DNA from: Lycium barbarum
Taxonomy: Eukaryota; Streptophyta; Magnoliopsida; Solanales; Solanaceae
DNA length: 64,000 bases
NCBI RefSeq assembly: GCF_019175385.1
Contig: NC_083344.1
Coordinates: 8,254,725-8,318,724, forward strand
Reading direction: 5' to 3'
Shown piece after piece: positions 23,101 through 33,479 of the stretch. Within the stretch, counting starts at the first letter, position 1. The number at the start of each line of letters is the position of its first letter. The position numbers and the translations under genes were made by a program. The notes beneath the pieces are model-generated. The model was given only the letters and a program-made list of their open reading frames with translations. It was not told the DNA's origin and did no database searches.

Positions 23101-23651
23101 TCATTTCCAAATTCGACCACGGCTTTCCCTGAATGACCCTTATAGTTCCACAATGGATGTACCCTCACTGGATTAAACCCTTTCTTTTTCAAATCATCCC
23201 TGAGAAATGAGCCACTCTTTCCCACGTAACGCCGACCGTCGAACTCAATGGGAAGATTTGCTACAATTCCCATCCAAGGAAATGCATATTTCTCATCAAC
23301 ATCATTCCCATCATGTGTTGGCTGTAATTGATCAGTTTCCATTTCATCAGACGTTGGAAGTTTATCTTTACTCAGCAGATCATTATTCAAGTACTTCGTA
23401 AGACCTAAATGCTTCGCTTTATCGTTTACTTTCCTGTGTTGTGAGCCTTTGCTCACTCCTAAAGAATGTTGGACAAGATCCTGGAAACTGTAGGCCTGTT
23501 TCTTTTTTCCAGAACAGAATGGACATAGGTAAACTTTACCAAAAATCTTTTCCTTCCCATAGCCCTCCTTTAATCTTTGATACCATGTATCAGCATATTC
23601 TTCCATCTCTGACTCACTAATATCAGTTTCCTCTTCAGATGACATGGACAT
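20116..23651 (-). CDS. IDN2/FDM-like: IDN2/FDM-family RNA-directed DNA methylation factor (zf-XS, XS, coiled coil, XH)
   Basis: Predicted coding exons on the minus strand: 23651-22733, 22627-22446, 21622-21554, 21477-21196, 20648-20439, 20349-20116. All five introns have GT..AG ends and the frame is kept, giving 1896 nt or 631 residues, close to the ~630-650 usual for the family. Domains seen: a zf-XS finger with C43, C46, H62, H72; an XS domain at about 121-235 (KYAFPWMGIVANLP to LYGWVAKADDY); a long charged coiled coil at about 250-490; a C-terminal XH domain from about 495 (GVKRMGELD, KNEFGEAAYELVTTAL, TELWNYKLGRKATLNEG). In Arabidopsis, IDN2 and FDM proteins bind double-stranded RNA through XS, dimerise, and act with Pol V scaffold transcripts in RNA-directed DNA methylation. 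That role is inferred by family. The start was chosen at the first in-frame ATG after a likely acceptor at 23664. No broken residue or stop was seen. Which family member it is cannot be settled here. Confidence 0.93.
20929..21053 (-). mobile_element. tRNA-derived SINE in intron 4 of the IDN2-like gene
   Basis: On the minus strand it runs GGGGAATCTTAGTAG, then TAGTAGTTCAGTTGGTTG (box A-like), then GAGGGTTCGATTTCCC (box B-like), and ends TTGATAAAAAAAACC. The tRNA-like promoter boxes at the start and the A-rich end are typical of plant SINEs. It lies in the same sense as the gene, in the intron between exons 4 and 5. Confidence 0.72.
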
Positions 23652-23699
23652 CTTTCAGATAACCTACGTCAGAATTAAATTGGACAAAAATAAGTTAAC

Positions 23700-25000
23700 A
23701 TACCATTTGGTTGAAGTCTCAATGACAAAAGGATTCATAAATTCATATGGTTGAAGAAGACTATTACGACATGATGTAGGAAAGTTAATCTAGTGAAAGC
23801 AGAAAGCATTAAAGAAAAGATAGATAAACACCAGGTTTTAAAAGACATCCATTAGATAGCCAAGAAAATTCATATGCATACAAGCAAAGAAATACATATG
23901 ATTGAATACCTAAGCCAGCAGAATTGGATTATCTTCAAAAATAAGTTAACATGAAAATTGAAATCTATTAAATTATGCTCTAACAAATACAGGTTAATAA
24001 TTACTTCCAAAAGTTTAAAGAAAAGGATAGAAGCACTAGATATTTTTAGTCAGTCCTCACTGATTAGTATCAATAGTGATGAAATGTGATCATACCATTG
24101 GTTACAGTCTCAATGACTAAAGGATTCATAAATTCATATGGCCGAAAGACTAGTACATGATGTAGGAAAATTAATGAAGTCAAAGCAGAAAGAATTTAAA
24201 AAAAAAAAAAAAAAAAAAAGATTGATAAACACCAAAACATCATATTTTTTTAATATACATCCGATTGATTGCCATGACTATTCATATACATACAAGCTAA
24301 GAAATACATATGCATGGAAGCAAGCAAAAGGGACCTGATATTAACATACCATTTGGTTACAGTCTCAATGACAAAGGGATTCATAAATTTCATATGGTTG
24401 AAGAAGACTATTACTACATGATGTAGGAAAATTAATCTAGTGAAAGCAGAAAGCATTAAAGAAAAGATAGATAAACACCAGATTCTAAAATACATCCAAT
24501 AGACGGTCAAGAAAATTCATATACATACAAGCAAAGAAATACATATGCATGGAAGCCAATAAAAAGGGACTTGGTATATAACTAGATAATATTTCGAAAA
24601 GGGACTTTCAGTAAAACCTATGCCAGCAGAATTGGATAATCTTCAAAAATAAGTTAACATGAAAGCTGAAATCTCTTAAATTATGATGCTCACAAGTAAC
24701 TTTAAGAAAAGATAGAAGTACACCAGATATTTAGTCATCCTTTACAAGTTACAACTTAACCATTGGTGATAAGATGTGAATGTCATCATACCATTTGGTC
24801 ACATTTTCAATGACAAAAGGATTCATAAATTCATATGGTTGAAGGCTATTACATAATATAGGAAAATAATGTGGTGAAGGCTGAAAGCATTGATAAAGAG
24901 AAAAAGACAGATTTAACACTAAAGTTTCATATAAATCCAATAGATGACAAAGAATATACATGTGCATACAAGCAAAGAAAAGGGGACTTGATATAAACAC
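23700..25000 (-). repeat. Four diverged tandem repeats, each with an exon-like segment
   Basis: Copies begin at about 23702, 24091, 24345 and 24788 and are about 210-440 bp. Each includes, on the minus strand, TTTCACTAG-like acceptor sequence (where kept), a short open stretch encoding FMNPFVIETVTKW or close variants, and then AAATG followed by GTATGTTAAC or GTATGATG, a good donor-like sequence. Spacers share GCCAGCAGAATTGGAT and AAAAATAAGTTAACATGAAA blocks. Confidence 0.8.
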
Positions 25001-25359
25001 CTGAAATAAAGAAACATGTATGAGTAATTGAACAGAGAGCTGACTTTACATATTGTTAAAAAGTTATTTTCACTTTTTCCGCTTCAAATCACTCACAAAA
25101 ATTAAAAACAACTCCATTATGTAGCACAATTCCAATTTCCAAATACCATCTTTCACTCTGGAAACAAAAACTACTTTTTCAAATTTTAAAATAAGAGCCT
25201 TCAAAGAAATCTACCACTTTTTGACTGGGAAAAACAACTACTACTGGAAACAGAGAGTAATACTAGAACAAAGAGAAACAAAGTAAAACCCAGCGTTTAC
25301 AAACTCACTTAGATGGAAAAAAAAAACATGAACTTGAACAAAACAATTTGACTGGGCAA

Positions 25360-25543
25360 GTAGTTTAAGAAATAAGAGAATATTTTTAAACTTGTGATGT
25401 TAAATGAGTTAAATATATTTTGTGCAGCTATAAATCATTACATAAAAATGTAAATTATTTTCAAATATAAAAAGATGTCATTATTTTTTACACGGACTAA
25501 TAAGGAAATAAGTTCACATAAATTGAAACGGAAGGAGTATTAG
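25360..25543. mobile_element. Stowaway-like MITE remnant
   Basis: It ends at the right in CACATAAATTGAAACGGAAGGAGTA, the usual right terminus of this MITE type; the left end is poorly preserved. It is inserted between half-copies of the promoter-array repeat. Confidence 0.45.
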
Positions 25544-25599
25544 TGTCGAAATACAGGCATAGACGGTGAAAATACACACACAAATGAAAATTTAACACA

Positions 25600-26665
25600 T
25601 TCTTTTTCTGACTAGAAATACCATTTTCTGCCTGGGAAAAACAACTACGTAATGAAAAGCAGATTAAATACAAGAACAAAGAGAAATAAAGTAAAACCAA
25701 GTGTTTATGAACTCATTTAGATGACCCAAAAAAAAAAAAAAAAAACTGAATGTTACTCAGGTACAAATGAAACTGGAGAATCGAATACCCTTTCTTTTGC
25801 CTAGAAAAACAGAGTAAATATCAAAGTAAGAGCACAAATACCCATTCTTTTTTGCCTGTAAAAACAGAGTAAATGAGGACGAGGGGTTGTTGATAGGGAA
25901 AAAAAAAAAACGTTCACTATACGTAAATAAGCAACCAATGGAAGACTAGATATCCATAGAAATTAAAATCTAGAGCACAGATACGTAAATAAACGCTAGA
26001 AAAGAGGAATAGAGCATTGTTTGTGAAAAAACCAGTGTTTACATACAATATACACCCATAGATGGACGTAATATACTTAAATAAACAAAAAATAAAGAAT
26101 CTGAATATAACCCATGTACAGATAACAGATAAAGAGACATAAAAAATGAATTTAGACCTCAAACAACCGTTGTCTTGCCTGGAAAAAAAAAACAGAGTAA
26201 ATAGAAAAAAAGAGGGACATAGTGTTGTTGGAAAAAAAAAAAACAGTTTTCACATAACTCACAGATGGACGTAAACACTAAACAAAAACAAAAATCTGAA
26301 ATGTGAATATGACCCATGTACATATCCATATACACAGCAAAATGGGCATATTTATGAAGAAGTATACGTATGCATTGGAGCAAGTGATGATGATATATAC
26401 CTCACTAATGTTCTAAAAGCCGTGAAAAAAAAAAAAACACCCAAGGGCAGAGAGCAAGTGAAGAGAAGAGAAATGGAAAATATGGAAAGTGAAGAGTGGA
26501 ATAATTTTTTCTATATAGAGAGAGAGGAATGAAAGAGATGTCTTGCTAGGAAAGGTACATAGTACAGTTGAGTAGTGGAATGGCAAAAAGGCTGATGGGG
26601 TACTGTTGCAGTACTTACGTTTTGTTGCTTTTCTATTTTTGGCCTTTTCTAGAGTGGGTGCTGTT
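25600..26665 (-). promoter_or_regulatory. Promoter array unit 1: probable active promoter and first exon of the IDN2-like gene
   Basis: On the minus strand, a TATA-like CTATATAG (26508-26515) follows a CT-rich stretch. Then comes an ~80-110-base pyrimidine-rich leader without a long ORF, ending CATTAGTGAG before the donor GTATATATC at 26400. Upstream (about 26520-26665) lie conserved blocks TTTGCCATTCCACTAC and GGTGACAAATAACAGC, shared with the other array units. It is the closest unit to the gene and the only one with this TATA intact. The start site is inferred. Confidence 0.5.
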
Positions 26666-26669
26666 ATTT

Positions 26670-27640
26670 GTCACCTAAATACACGCACAGACGGTGAAAA
26701 TAAAACACACATAAAAAAACATCAAAAATATGAATGAGACCCATGTACAGATTACTGATAAAGAACCATACATTGATTCACATGAAAATTTAAAGCAAAA
26801 ACACCCATTCTTTTTTACTTGGAAAAACAGAGCAACTATCAAAAAATAGAGGGGACGTTGTTGATAAAAACTTAAAAAGCAGTATTCAAAATAAAAAATG
26901 AAAAAAAAAAGTGTTCAAAATAGGTAAACAAACAAAAATGGAAGTCTGAATATCCATAGAAAGTAAAATCCAGAGCATAAATACAGGTCCATTTGACTAT
27001 TTTGAGCACTTTTTTGGTGAATAAAAGTGTCTAAATAAACGGCACAGCCATAGATGAGTGTAATATACGTAGCAAAAAAAAAAAAATCCCAATATGACCC
27101 AAGACAGATAACAGATAAAGAGCCATAAAAATGAAAATTTAGACCCTAAACACCCGTTGATTTTTTTTCCTGGAAAAACAGCTTTTACATAACCCATAGA
27201 TTGAAGAAAACACTAAACAACAACATAAATCTGAAATCTGAATATGGCTCAAGTACATATTACAGAAGCATATCCATAAACACAAAGCAAAAATGGAGAA
27301 TATTTATGAAGAAACACGTATGCATTATTGGAGCAAATGATGATGATATACTATATATACCTCACTAATGTTCTAACAGTTAGTGAAAAAAATGCCCAAT
27401 GGCAGAAGAGTAAGTGAAGAGAAGAGAAATGGAAAATATGGAAAGTGAAGATTGGAATAAATTTTTCAGATGCCTTGGTGGGAAAGTACTCAGTAGAGAT
27501 GAGTAGTGGAATTGCAAAAAGGCTGATGGCATACGGTTGCATTGCAGTATTACCAGTATATACTTTTTGTTGTTTTTCTATTTTTGGCGTTTTCTGGAGG
27601 TGCAGGAGGAAGGGGTGGGCTGTTATTACAGTAACTTTTT
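26670..27640 (-). repeat. Promoter array unit 2
   Basis: Diverged copy of unit 1. It has the same donor (CATTAGTGAG then GTATATA, exon end 27361), leader (CTCTTCTCTTCACTTNCTCTT) and upstream blocks (TTTTTGCAATTCCACTAC). The TATA position reads ATCTGAAAAATT, so the box is lost. The intron-side half (26690-27340) shares CAGACGGTGAAAATA, CATGTACAGAT and GCATATCCATA blocks with units 1, 3 and 4. Confidence 0.75.
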
Positions 27641-27759
27641 ATGCTAATTACATATATCTTTAATAAATGAGAGGGAGCTAAATAACCTCACCATACATTT
27701 TCAAGCTCTTTAATACTTAAGAAACATTTATTGAGTAATTTCCAGTGTTTAAAAACAAA

Positions 27760-28870
27760 CTTAGATGGAAAAAATAAACATGAACAAAACAAATTTTCTG
27801 AATGTGACCCCAGATACAAATGAAAATGGAGAATAAATAAAATACTCATTCTTTTGCTTAGATAAAAAGAATAACTAGCAGAGTGTTGTTGGTACAAAAA
27901 CAGTGGCGAAAATAAACACACAACAAACAACAAACAACAACAACAAAAATCTAGAGCCATACGATGATACAAATCAAAATTTAGAGCACAAACATCCATT
28001 CCTTTTTTGACTGGAAAAACAGGGTAAATATTTATTAAAAAAAAAAGGGGGGGACGAGGGGTTGTTGATAAAAACTACTACTACTAAAAGCAATGTTTGA
28101 AATACGTAAATAAACAATAATGAGAGTCTGAATAACCATAGAAGATAAAATCTAGAGCACAAACACCCATATTTTTGCCTGAAAAACAGAGAGTAAAATC
28201 CAAGAAAGAGAGAAGAAAGCATTGTCGGTGAAAAAACACACGTTTTACATAGAAAACATTGTTGAAATACACACCTAGATGGTGAAAATAAACACATTAT
28301 GCATATGTACACACTACAGATGAAGACTACAAAAGTAAAAACTTAAACACCTGTTGTTTTTTTTTTCCTGGGAAAACAGTTTTTACATAAATAAACAGAT
28401 GGACGAAAACACAGAAAACAACAACGAAAAAAAAAATCTGAAATCTGAATATTAGAGATGCACAACCATAAACACAAAATAAAATGGAAAAGTAGGTATA
28501 CATTGGAGCAAATGATGGCATATATTGCTTACCAATATTCTAACAACAGTGAAAAAACAAAGAAAGAAAGCCTCCAATCCGCCTGAGAAGAGAAAGGAAA
28601 AAAAACCAATGGAAATGAAGAAAAGAAGAAAATTGAAAATGGAAAGGCATTTGGGAAATTGTTATATCGACGAAAAAAGAAAGAGCACCTTGCTGGGGAG
28701 TGTACAGTGTACAGCTGAGCAGTGGAATGCAAAGAGACTATGTTAGAACGGTTGCAGTATATAGTTTCTGTTGGATTACTTTTACTTTTTTTTTTTTTTT
28801 TTTTGGCTTTTTCCCGTTAATTATTTGTCACCAAGTCCAAACTTAATGTCACAAATGACCTTTTGACGCT
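27760..28870 (-). repeat. Promoter array unit 3
   Basis: A third diverged copy with donor-like ATTGGTAAGC near 28532, a leader-like region at 28540-28650, and the upstream blocks GCATTCCACTGCTCAG and GGTGACAAATAATTAAC at about 28700-28832. It is followed on the right by MITE sequence (28877-29150), as are several other units. Confidence 0.7.
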
Positions 28871-28876
28871 AGTAAT

Positions 28877-29150
28877 TAATCCTCCTCCATTTCAAAATAA
28901 ATAAATTTTTTGGACGTGACACGCCCCGGAAATTAATTTCAGGGTAATTTGTTAATATTATTCATTTTCTTATACCCATTCTTTTAAAAAAATTAAGTGA
29001 TAGTCAATGTTGGGATTAAGAAGACCCATTAAAGGGAAGAGTAATTTTGGAAAAAAAAAATTAATGCTTCCTCCATTCCAAAATAAATAAAAATTTTGGG
29101 GTGTGAAAAAGTTAATTAAAGACATTAATTATATGGTAATTTGTCTAAAC
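28877..29150. mobile_element. Stowaway-like MITE sequence, two partial copies
   Basis: Two starts of the CCTCCATTTCAAAATAAATAAATTTTTTGG type (28885 and 29069) with a shared interior (GTGATAGTCAATGTTGGGATT, CCCATTAAAGGGAAG). Related elements lie at 35622-35885 and 42906-43632. Confidence 0.6.
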
Positions 29151-29229
29151 CCGGGGGTGGACCTACATGGTTTTTTTTTTTTTGGATGGGAGGGCGGGGG
29201 GGAGGGGGGGGGCACGTGTTCCCCTTAAC

Positions 29230-29300
29230 TTCGAGAAAAACTCAGTTGGTAAGCATGCTCACAACCCGAGTTTGAGTCCAGACTACAACAATTTTTTAAG
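29230..29300 (+). mobile_element. Possible tRNA-derived SINE head
   Basis: ACTCAGTTGGTAAGCATGC followed after ~14 bases by GAGTTTGAGTCC resembles tRNA A and B boxes. G-rich runs and A runs flank it. No clear 3' tail or duplication was seen. Confidence 0.3.
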
Positions 29301-29459
29301 ATGACAGTTATAAAAAAAAAAAAAGGGGGGGGGGGACAAAACTTGTTGCTGGCAGGTTTCTAACAAGGAACCTAATGTGTATAACTCGACACCAAATCAC
29401 TAAGCCAGCGAGCAAATTCTAAACAATTATGCCATTTTATTTATATACTAGTAAATATG

Positions 29460-29474
29460 CCCGCGCTTCGCGCG
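29460..29474 (-). terminator. Helitron 3' terminal hairpin
   Basis: Perfect 6-bp GC stem with a three-base loop. On the minus strand it is followed by GGCATATTTACTAG. This is the expected rolling-circle termination signal of a Helitron 3' end, not a transcription terminator. Confidence 0.7.
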
Positions 29475-30254
29475 GTCATGAATAACCTTATTGAACTTGC
29501 GAAAAATCCTTCTCCAATATTTGAATATTAAAAATAATAAACAGCATATTGTTGTAAAAATTATAAATATTTAGAATACTTCAACTTAAAGTTAATACTT
29601 TAAAAGTAATAAAAGGAAGATTCTCGTAAAAATTATAAATGCTGAGGATATTTCAATTTAAATCGAAAGATAATGAATGATATAAAATATTACTCTTTAA
29701 TCATTTTTTTTTTAATCTTTTATATGTTGTCTGATTGTAGAATTTGTCTCGGATATGAATTCTTCCACTTTGCAACGTACACTATACTCCTTCAACAAAT
29801 TTATGAAATGGTCTTTTGTAAATTTCGTAGACACATAGGAGCTTAAATTATCATAAAGACGAAAACATAACAGAAAATAAAAATATATAAGTAAGTTATA
29901 CATAAAAAAATCTTAAAATAAATTATAAGGAAAAAATGATTAAGACAGAATACCAAATATGGATTAAGGCATTATTTTTGTAGTTACTCAATGGTGGCAT
30001 CCTTGAGGAGCGAATATGTGACGGTCATTTTACGTATTAATTCTAATTAAAATTATTATAAATATCAATCAAGATCACTTGTATTATGCACAACAAACTT
30101 CTTACGGCCATTAAGAAGATAGCGTCAAGTCTTCTTTTAAATATTGAATGTTACACAATTCCTTGAATTTTATTCTAACTCTAACACTCTTGTGTCTTCA
30201 TAAACACATTGAAAAATATATGTTCAAAATTAATAGACCTTGCAAAGGTACATG

Positions 30255-30350
30255 TAAAAACGTAAGTGCATTCCTTCAAATGTTTATCAAAGTATCACAT
30301 AAAAAAAAAAAAAAATTATCTCCCTACGCAGCATGCCTTTTTCTGTTTAT

Positions 30351-30407
<57 letters not shown>

Positions 30408-30540
30408 ACTTTACGTAAGTGCATTTCTTCAAATGTTTATCAAAGTATCACATAAAAAAAAAAAAAATTATCTCCCTACGCAGCATGCCTTTTTCTCTTT
30501 ATAAAAAATAAAAAAAATAAAAAAAACTCTCCACTTTACC
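30255..30540 (+). repeat. ~150-bp tandem duplication with an A50 tract
   Basis: CGTAAGTGCATTNCTTCAAA through GCAGCATGCCTTTTTCT occurs at about 30260-30350 and again at about 30413-30500; both copies end in A-rich tracts and CTCTCCACTTTAC. A run of 50 A residues spans 30352-30401. No function is apparent. Confidence 0.85.
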
Positions 30541-30770
30541 TAACTCTCCTCTCCACACCAATCAAATTTTGAGTTTTTTCTTCTTAATTTCTTTTGCAAA
30601 ATTTTCATGCTTCTGCAAATTCAAGAAATTAAAAAAATATATGTTATTTTCCTTCATTAGTTACTTTTATCATTCCTATAAATAATAAAATAAAATGAAG
30701 AGAAAATAAAATATTGGAGCGACACTATACATGTACACCAGAGGAAATTTTTTCCTTAAAAAAAAAAAAA

Positions 30771-31076
30771 CAGAATCATACCAAAAAAATGAAAGCGTTA
30801 AAAAGCGAAACATAAGACTACATGTACAAAAAAAACATTATGTAAACAATAGTGTCAATGACTGCGAAGGAGAGAATTAAACTACAAATGTAATTCAACA
30901 ACTTTTTTACCTTTATTATTGGAAATTCTAAGCACGTTCGAAAACCTATTGCTTCTCCAAAAGCATGTCTGAAACAACAACATAGTGAAAAGAGTAGAAT
31001 CATACCCAAAATGAAACCTTTAAAAATCGAAATATAAGAATACATGTACGAAAAGAATGATGTAAACAATAGTGTC
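30771..31076. repeat. ~220-bp tandem duplication, second copy split by the Copia element
   Basis: Copy 1 (about 30771-30987) and copy 2 (about 30991-31076 continued at 33337-33472) share AGAATCATACC...TGTAAACAATAGTGTC...GTCTGAAACAACAACATAGTG. The gag-only Copia element sits inside copy 2 at GTGTC. This gives the order of events: duplication first, insertion later. Confidence 0.85.
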
Positions 31077-31396
31077 TGTTGGAATTAAACCAAGATTACT
31101 AATCCAAAGTTATTTAGTATTCGTATTTGGTATTTATTTAATTCATACTTAGTTAGGATTTATTTGTCTAGTTCATATTAGAATGGGTTTTCTAATCCTA
31201 GTGTATGTTGGTTTTCTAGTGTTATAAATATGGATGATCTGTCACATATTTTATTATAGTGAGATTCAAGAGTTTTGAGTTATTAAGTAAAGTCTCCTAC
31301 CTTCTCTCTCTAGTTTGATAAATTTCTTCTACATAGCCATTGTTGAGTCTTCCGCTTGTGCTTATATTATTCCTTTGAGTATTTTTATTTCCTTAA
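31077..31396 (+). repeat. Left LTR of the gag-only Copia element
   Basis: 320 bp; contains GTTATAAATATGG (31221-31233), a plausible TATA region for the element promoter. It ends just before the primer-binding site. Confidence 0.87.
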
Positions 31397-31464
31397 AATT
31401 GGTATCAGAGCCTGTGTGAGATCCGATCAAAGCCTCGTGTGAGATCCGGCATATATAAAAGAAT

Positions 31465-32511
31465 ATGAATATTCCATATTTACCGGATTGTCCCGTTTTT
31501 GTGTTTGATGACAAAAATAATTTTGAGAGTTGGGATCAACAGATGAAGAATTTCTACAATGTTGTTGGACTATGGTCCATTATTGATGAAGGGTTCGTGG
31601 AAACCCCAGATGGCACAACATTGACTTGTGAAGCAGCTACACAATTGGAGAAAAATATGCAATTGAATTATAAGGCATTCTATTACCTCAATAGCAAAGT
31701 CCAATTGCATGTATATAACAAATATTTTCATGCAAAATCAACAAAAGAGGCTTGGACAACATTGGTGAAATCATATAGGCGTGTTGCAGATGTGAAGAGA
31801 GAGAAATTGCAAGAGCTTTGGAGACAGTATAAGTTGGCCCAGATGAAACCAACAGAATCTGTCAAAGAATTTTTTACAAGAATTATAAAAATAGTTAATG
31901 ATATGAAGGCCAATGGAGAAGTGTTGAAAGATGTTAAAGTTGTTGAGAAGATATTGCAGTCTCTAAGATTAGAATTTCACATTAAGAAAACAGATATTGA
32001 GGCAACCCAGGATCTTAATACGTTGAGAGTTGATGATCTAGAAGATGAATTGGTGGCATATGAGATGTCATTGAATCGGCAAACACATGAGATAGTGGAT
32101 GAGGCATTGCAAACAAAGGATGAACCAAAAGATAAAAAAGAGTCATCGAATCTGGCAGAAATAAATGAAGAAGGCCATAATTCAGAAATTATGAAGAAAA
32201 GAAGAGAAGGTAGAGGTAATTTTTGTTGTGGTATAAACGTCTTTGATTGCAACTCAGAATCCAATAATGTTCAAATTGATTTATCAATGATTTCTGGGAT
32301 AGCTAAAAAGGATAATTTGATTGGGACTGATGCTCTTTCGGTAGAGGCTACTAGTGTTTTAAGTAACGAAATATGTAATAGACATGATTGGTCTATACAA
32401 TGTGGGGCTATTGAAAAAGGAATAGATGTACCCGCCATTATCACACAAGAAAAATTGTTTGAAGGTATTGAAGATGAATCTAGTGATGAAAGAAGCAAAA
32501 GAGTTCATTAA
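31465..32511 (+). CDS. Copia-type gag-like protein (UBN2-like), with an in-frame stop before a further 145 codons
   Basis: A 348-residue ORF starts 69 bp after the left LTR. The N-terminal two thirds match plant Copia gag (UBN2 type): LPDCPVFVFDDKNNFESWDQ, then STKEAWTTLVKSYRR, KREKLQELWRQY, VKEFFTRIIKIVNDMK, VVEKILQSL and LEDELVAYEMSLN. The expected CCHC zinc knuckle is not present; a basic KKRREGRGNFCCG stretch occurs where it might be. A TAA at 32509-32511 ends the frame, but the same frame stays open to 32946. The domain normally forms the particle shell and packages RNA. The 348-residue product could be made as is. Function beyond gag is not visible. Confidence 0.8.
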   Translation: MNIPYLPDCPVFVFDDKNNFESWDQQMKNFYNVVGLWSIIDEGFVETPDGTTLTCEAATQLEKNMQLNYKAFYYLNSKVQLHVYNKYFHAKSTKEAWTTLVKSYRRVADVKREKLQELWRQYKLAQMKPTESVKEFFTRIIKIVNDMKANGEVLKDVKVVEKILQSLRLEFHIKKTDIEATQDLNTLRVDDLEDELVAYEMSLNRQTHEIVDEALQTKDEPKDKKESSNLAEINEEGHNSEIMKKRREGRGNFCCGINVFDCNSESNNVQIDLSMISGIAKKDNLIGTDALSVEATSVLSNEICNRHDWSIQCGAIEKGIDVPAIITQEKLFEGIEDESSDERSKRVH

Positions 32512-32946
32512 GAGCAAGTTTTTGATGATCGACCCAAAATTGAAGCAGAAATAATTAAGGGTCCAGATTCACAATTGACGTGCATGATTCTGGATATTGA
32601 AGACACAATCAATTTTGAACCATTATCTGAGATTGTATATTTTGAGGAGCTTGAAGAAAAATTATTTGTTGATGATACTGCTCTACCACCTATTGAAAGG
32701 TTAACTAGAGTCGGGTGGGCACACAAGACCAAGTACAAATCAAGTGAAGAAGCAGATGATTTTAAATCAAGACGAGTTATTGAAGGATACAAAAAGAAGA
32801 ACAAATATGCTCATGATATTTTGAAGATGGAGAAAGCCAAATTAACTTTGAATCTTGTTGAAGAGAAACTGAAGCTAACTAAAGATGACACTCGCAAGTT
32901 TGTTGATGCTACGTACTTCAGCAAATTGTTCTTGAGTCTGAGGTGA
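32512..32946 (+). pseudogene. Continuation of the gag-like frame after TAA
   Basis: It is in the same frame as the ORF ending at 32511 and stays open 145 codons to a TGA at 32944-32946. The translation is acidic then lysine-rich: CMILDIEDTINFEPLSEI, IERLTRVGWAHKTKYKSS, GYKKKNKYAHDILKMEKAK. This resembles no enzyme of the Copia pol. The composition suggests it was one protein with the upstream part. Either the TAA is a mutation or a second product is made by readthrough; inference only. Confidence 0.6.
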
Positions 32947-33016
32947 TTGACTTCTACAAGATATGATATTGTTAATAGCACGCTCAAGGTTGAAGATCTT
33001 GGTTTAAGGGAGGCTA

Positions 33017-33336
33017 TGTTGGAATTAAACCAAGATTACTAATCCAAAGTTGTTTAGGATTGGTATTTGGTATTTATTTAATTCATACTTAGTTAGGATT
33101 TATTTGTCTAGTTCATATTGGAATGAATTTTCTAATCCTAGTGTATGTTGGTTTTCTAGTATTATAAATAGGGATGATCTGTCACATATTTTATTGTAAT
33201 GAGATTCAATAGTTTTGAGTTATTAAGTAAAGTCTCCTACCTTCTCTCTCTAGTTTGATAAATTTCTTCTACATGGCCATTGTTGAGTCTTTCGCTTGTG
33301 TTTATATTATTCCTTTGAGTATTTTTATTTCCTTCA
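33017..33336 (+). repeat. Right LTR of the gag-only Copia element
   Basis: 320 bp, ending CTTCA, directly followed by the GTGTC duplication and the resumed tandem repeat. Confidence 0.87.
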
Positions 33337-33479
33337 GTGTCAATGACCGCAAAAGGAGAGCATTAAACTACAAATGTAATTCATCAATTTTGTTACCTTT
33401 ATTATTGAAATTCTAAGCACGTTAAAAAACCTACTACTTCTCCAAAAGCAAGTCTGAAACAACAACATAGTGATACCAA

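Larger units (their letters stand above)
23664..26400 (-). other. Predicted 5'UTR intron of the IDN2-like gene
   Basis: On the minus strand a likely donor reads CATTAGTGAG then GTATATATC (exon end 26401), and a likely acceptor reads TTCTGACGTAG then GTTATCTGAAAG followed by the start ATG. The 2.7-kb span would be spliced out ahead of the coding exon. It contains four tandem repeats (23700-25000), a MITE remnant (about 25360-25543) and half-copies of the promoter-array sequence. RNA data are needed to confirm the splice. Confidence 0.5.
31077..33336 (+). mobile_element. Short Copia-type LTR retrotransposon, gag only (2260 bp)
   Basis: LTRs at 31077-31396 and 33017-33336 (320 bp each) differ at roughly 15 positions by eye, about 95% identical. 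They begin TGTTGGAATT; the right one ends in CA and the left in AA. Target duplication GTGTC lies at 31072-31076 and 33337-33341. A primer-binding site TGGTATCAGAGCC follows the left LTR at 31400, and a purine tract (AAGGGAGG) lies just before the right LTR. The 1.6-kb interior encodes only a gag-like protein, with no protease, integrase or RT. Such gag-keeping elements depend on a relative for enzymes. Confidence 0.87.

Noticed and set aside
23700..25000. CRISPR-like direct repeats
   Set aside because: Repeats are long, diverged and in plant intron sequence; no short identical repeats with regular spacers.
25497..28521. Several minus-strand ORFs rich in Phe and Leu upstream of the IDN2-like gene
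   Set aside because: They look like membrane proteins only because T-rich promoter/intron sequence is being translated; the repeats differ by indels, so no frame is conserved.
29230..29425. tRNA gene
   Set aside because: A- and B-box-like words are present but no cloverleaf with acceptor stem can be drawn; at most a SINE head.
30148..30504. 118-codon ORF rich in lysine
   Set aside because: Made of translated poly(A) tracts and a tandem duplication; no domain.
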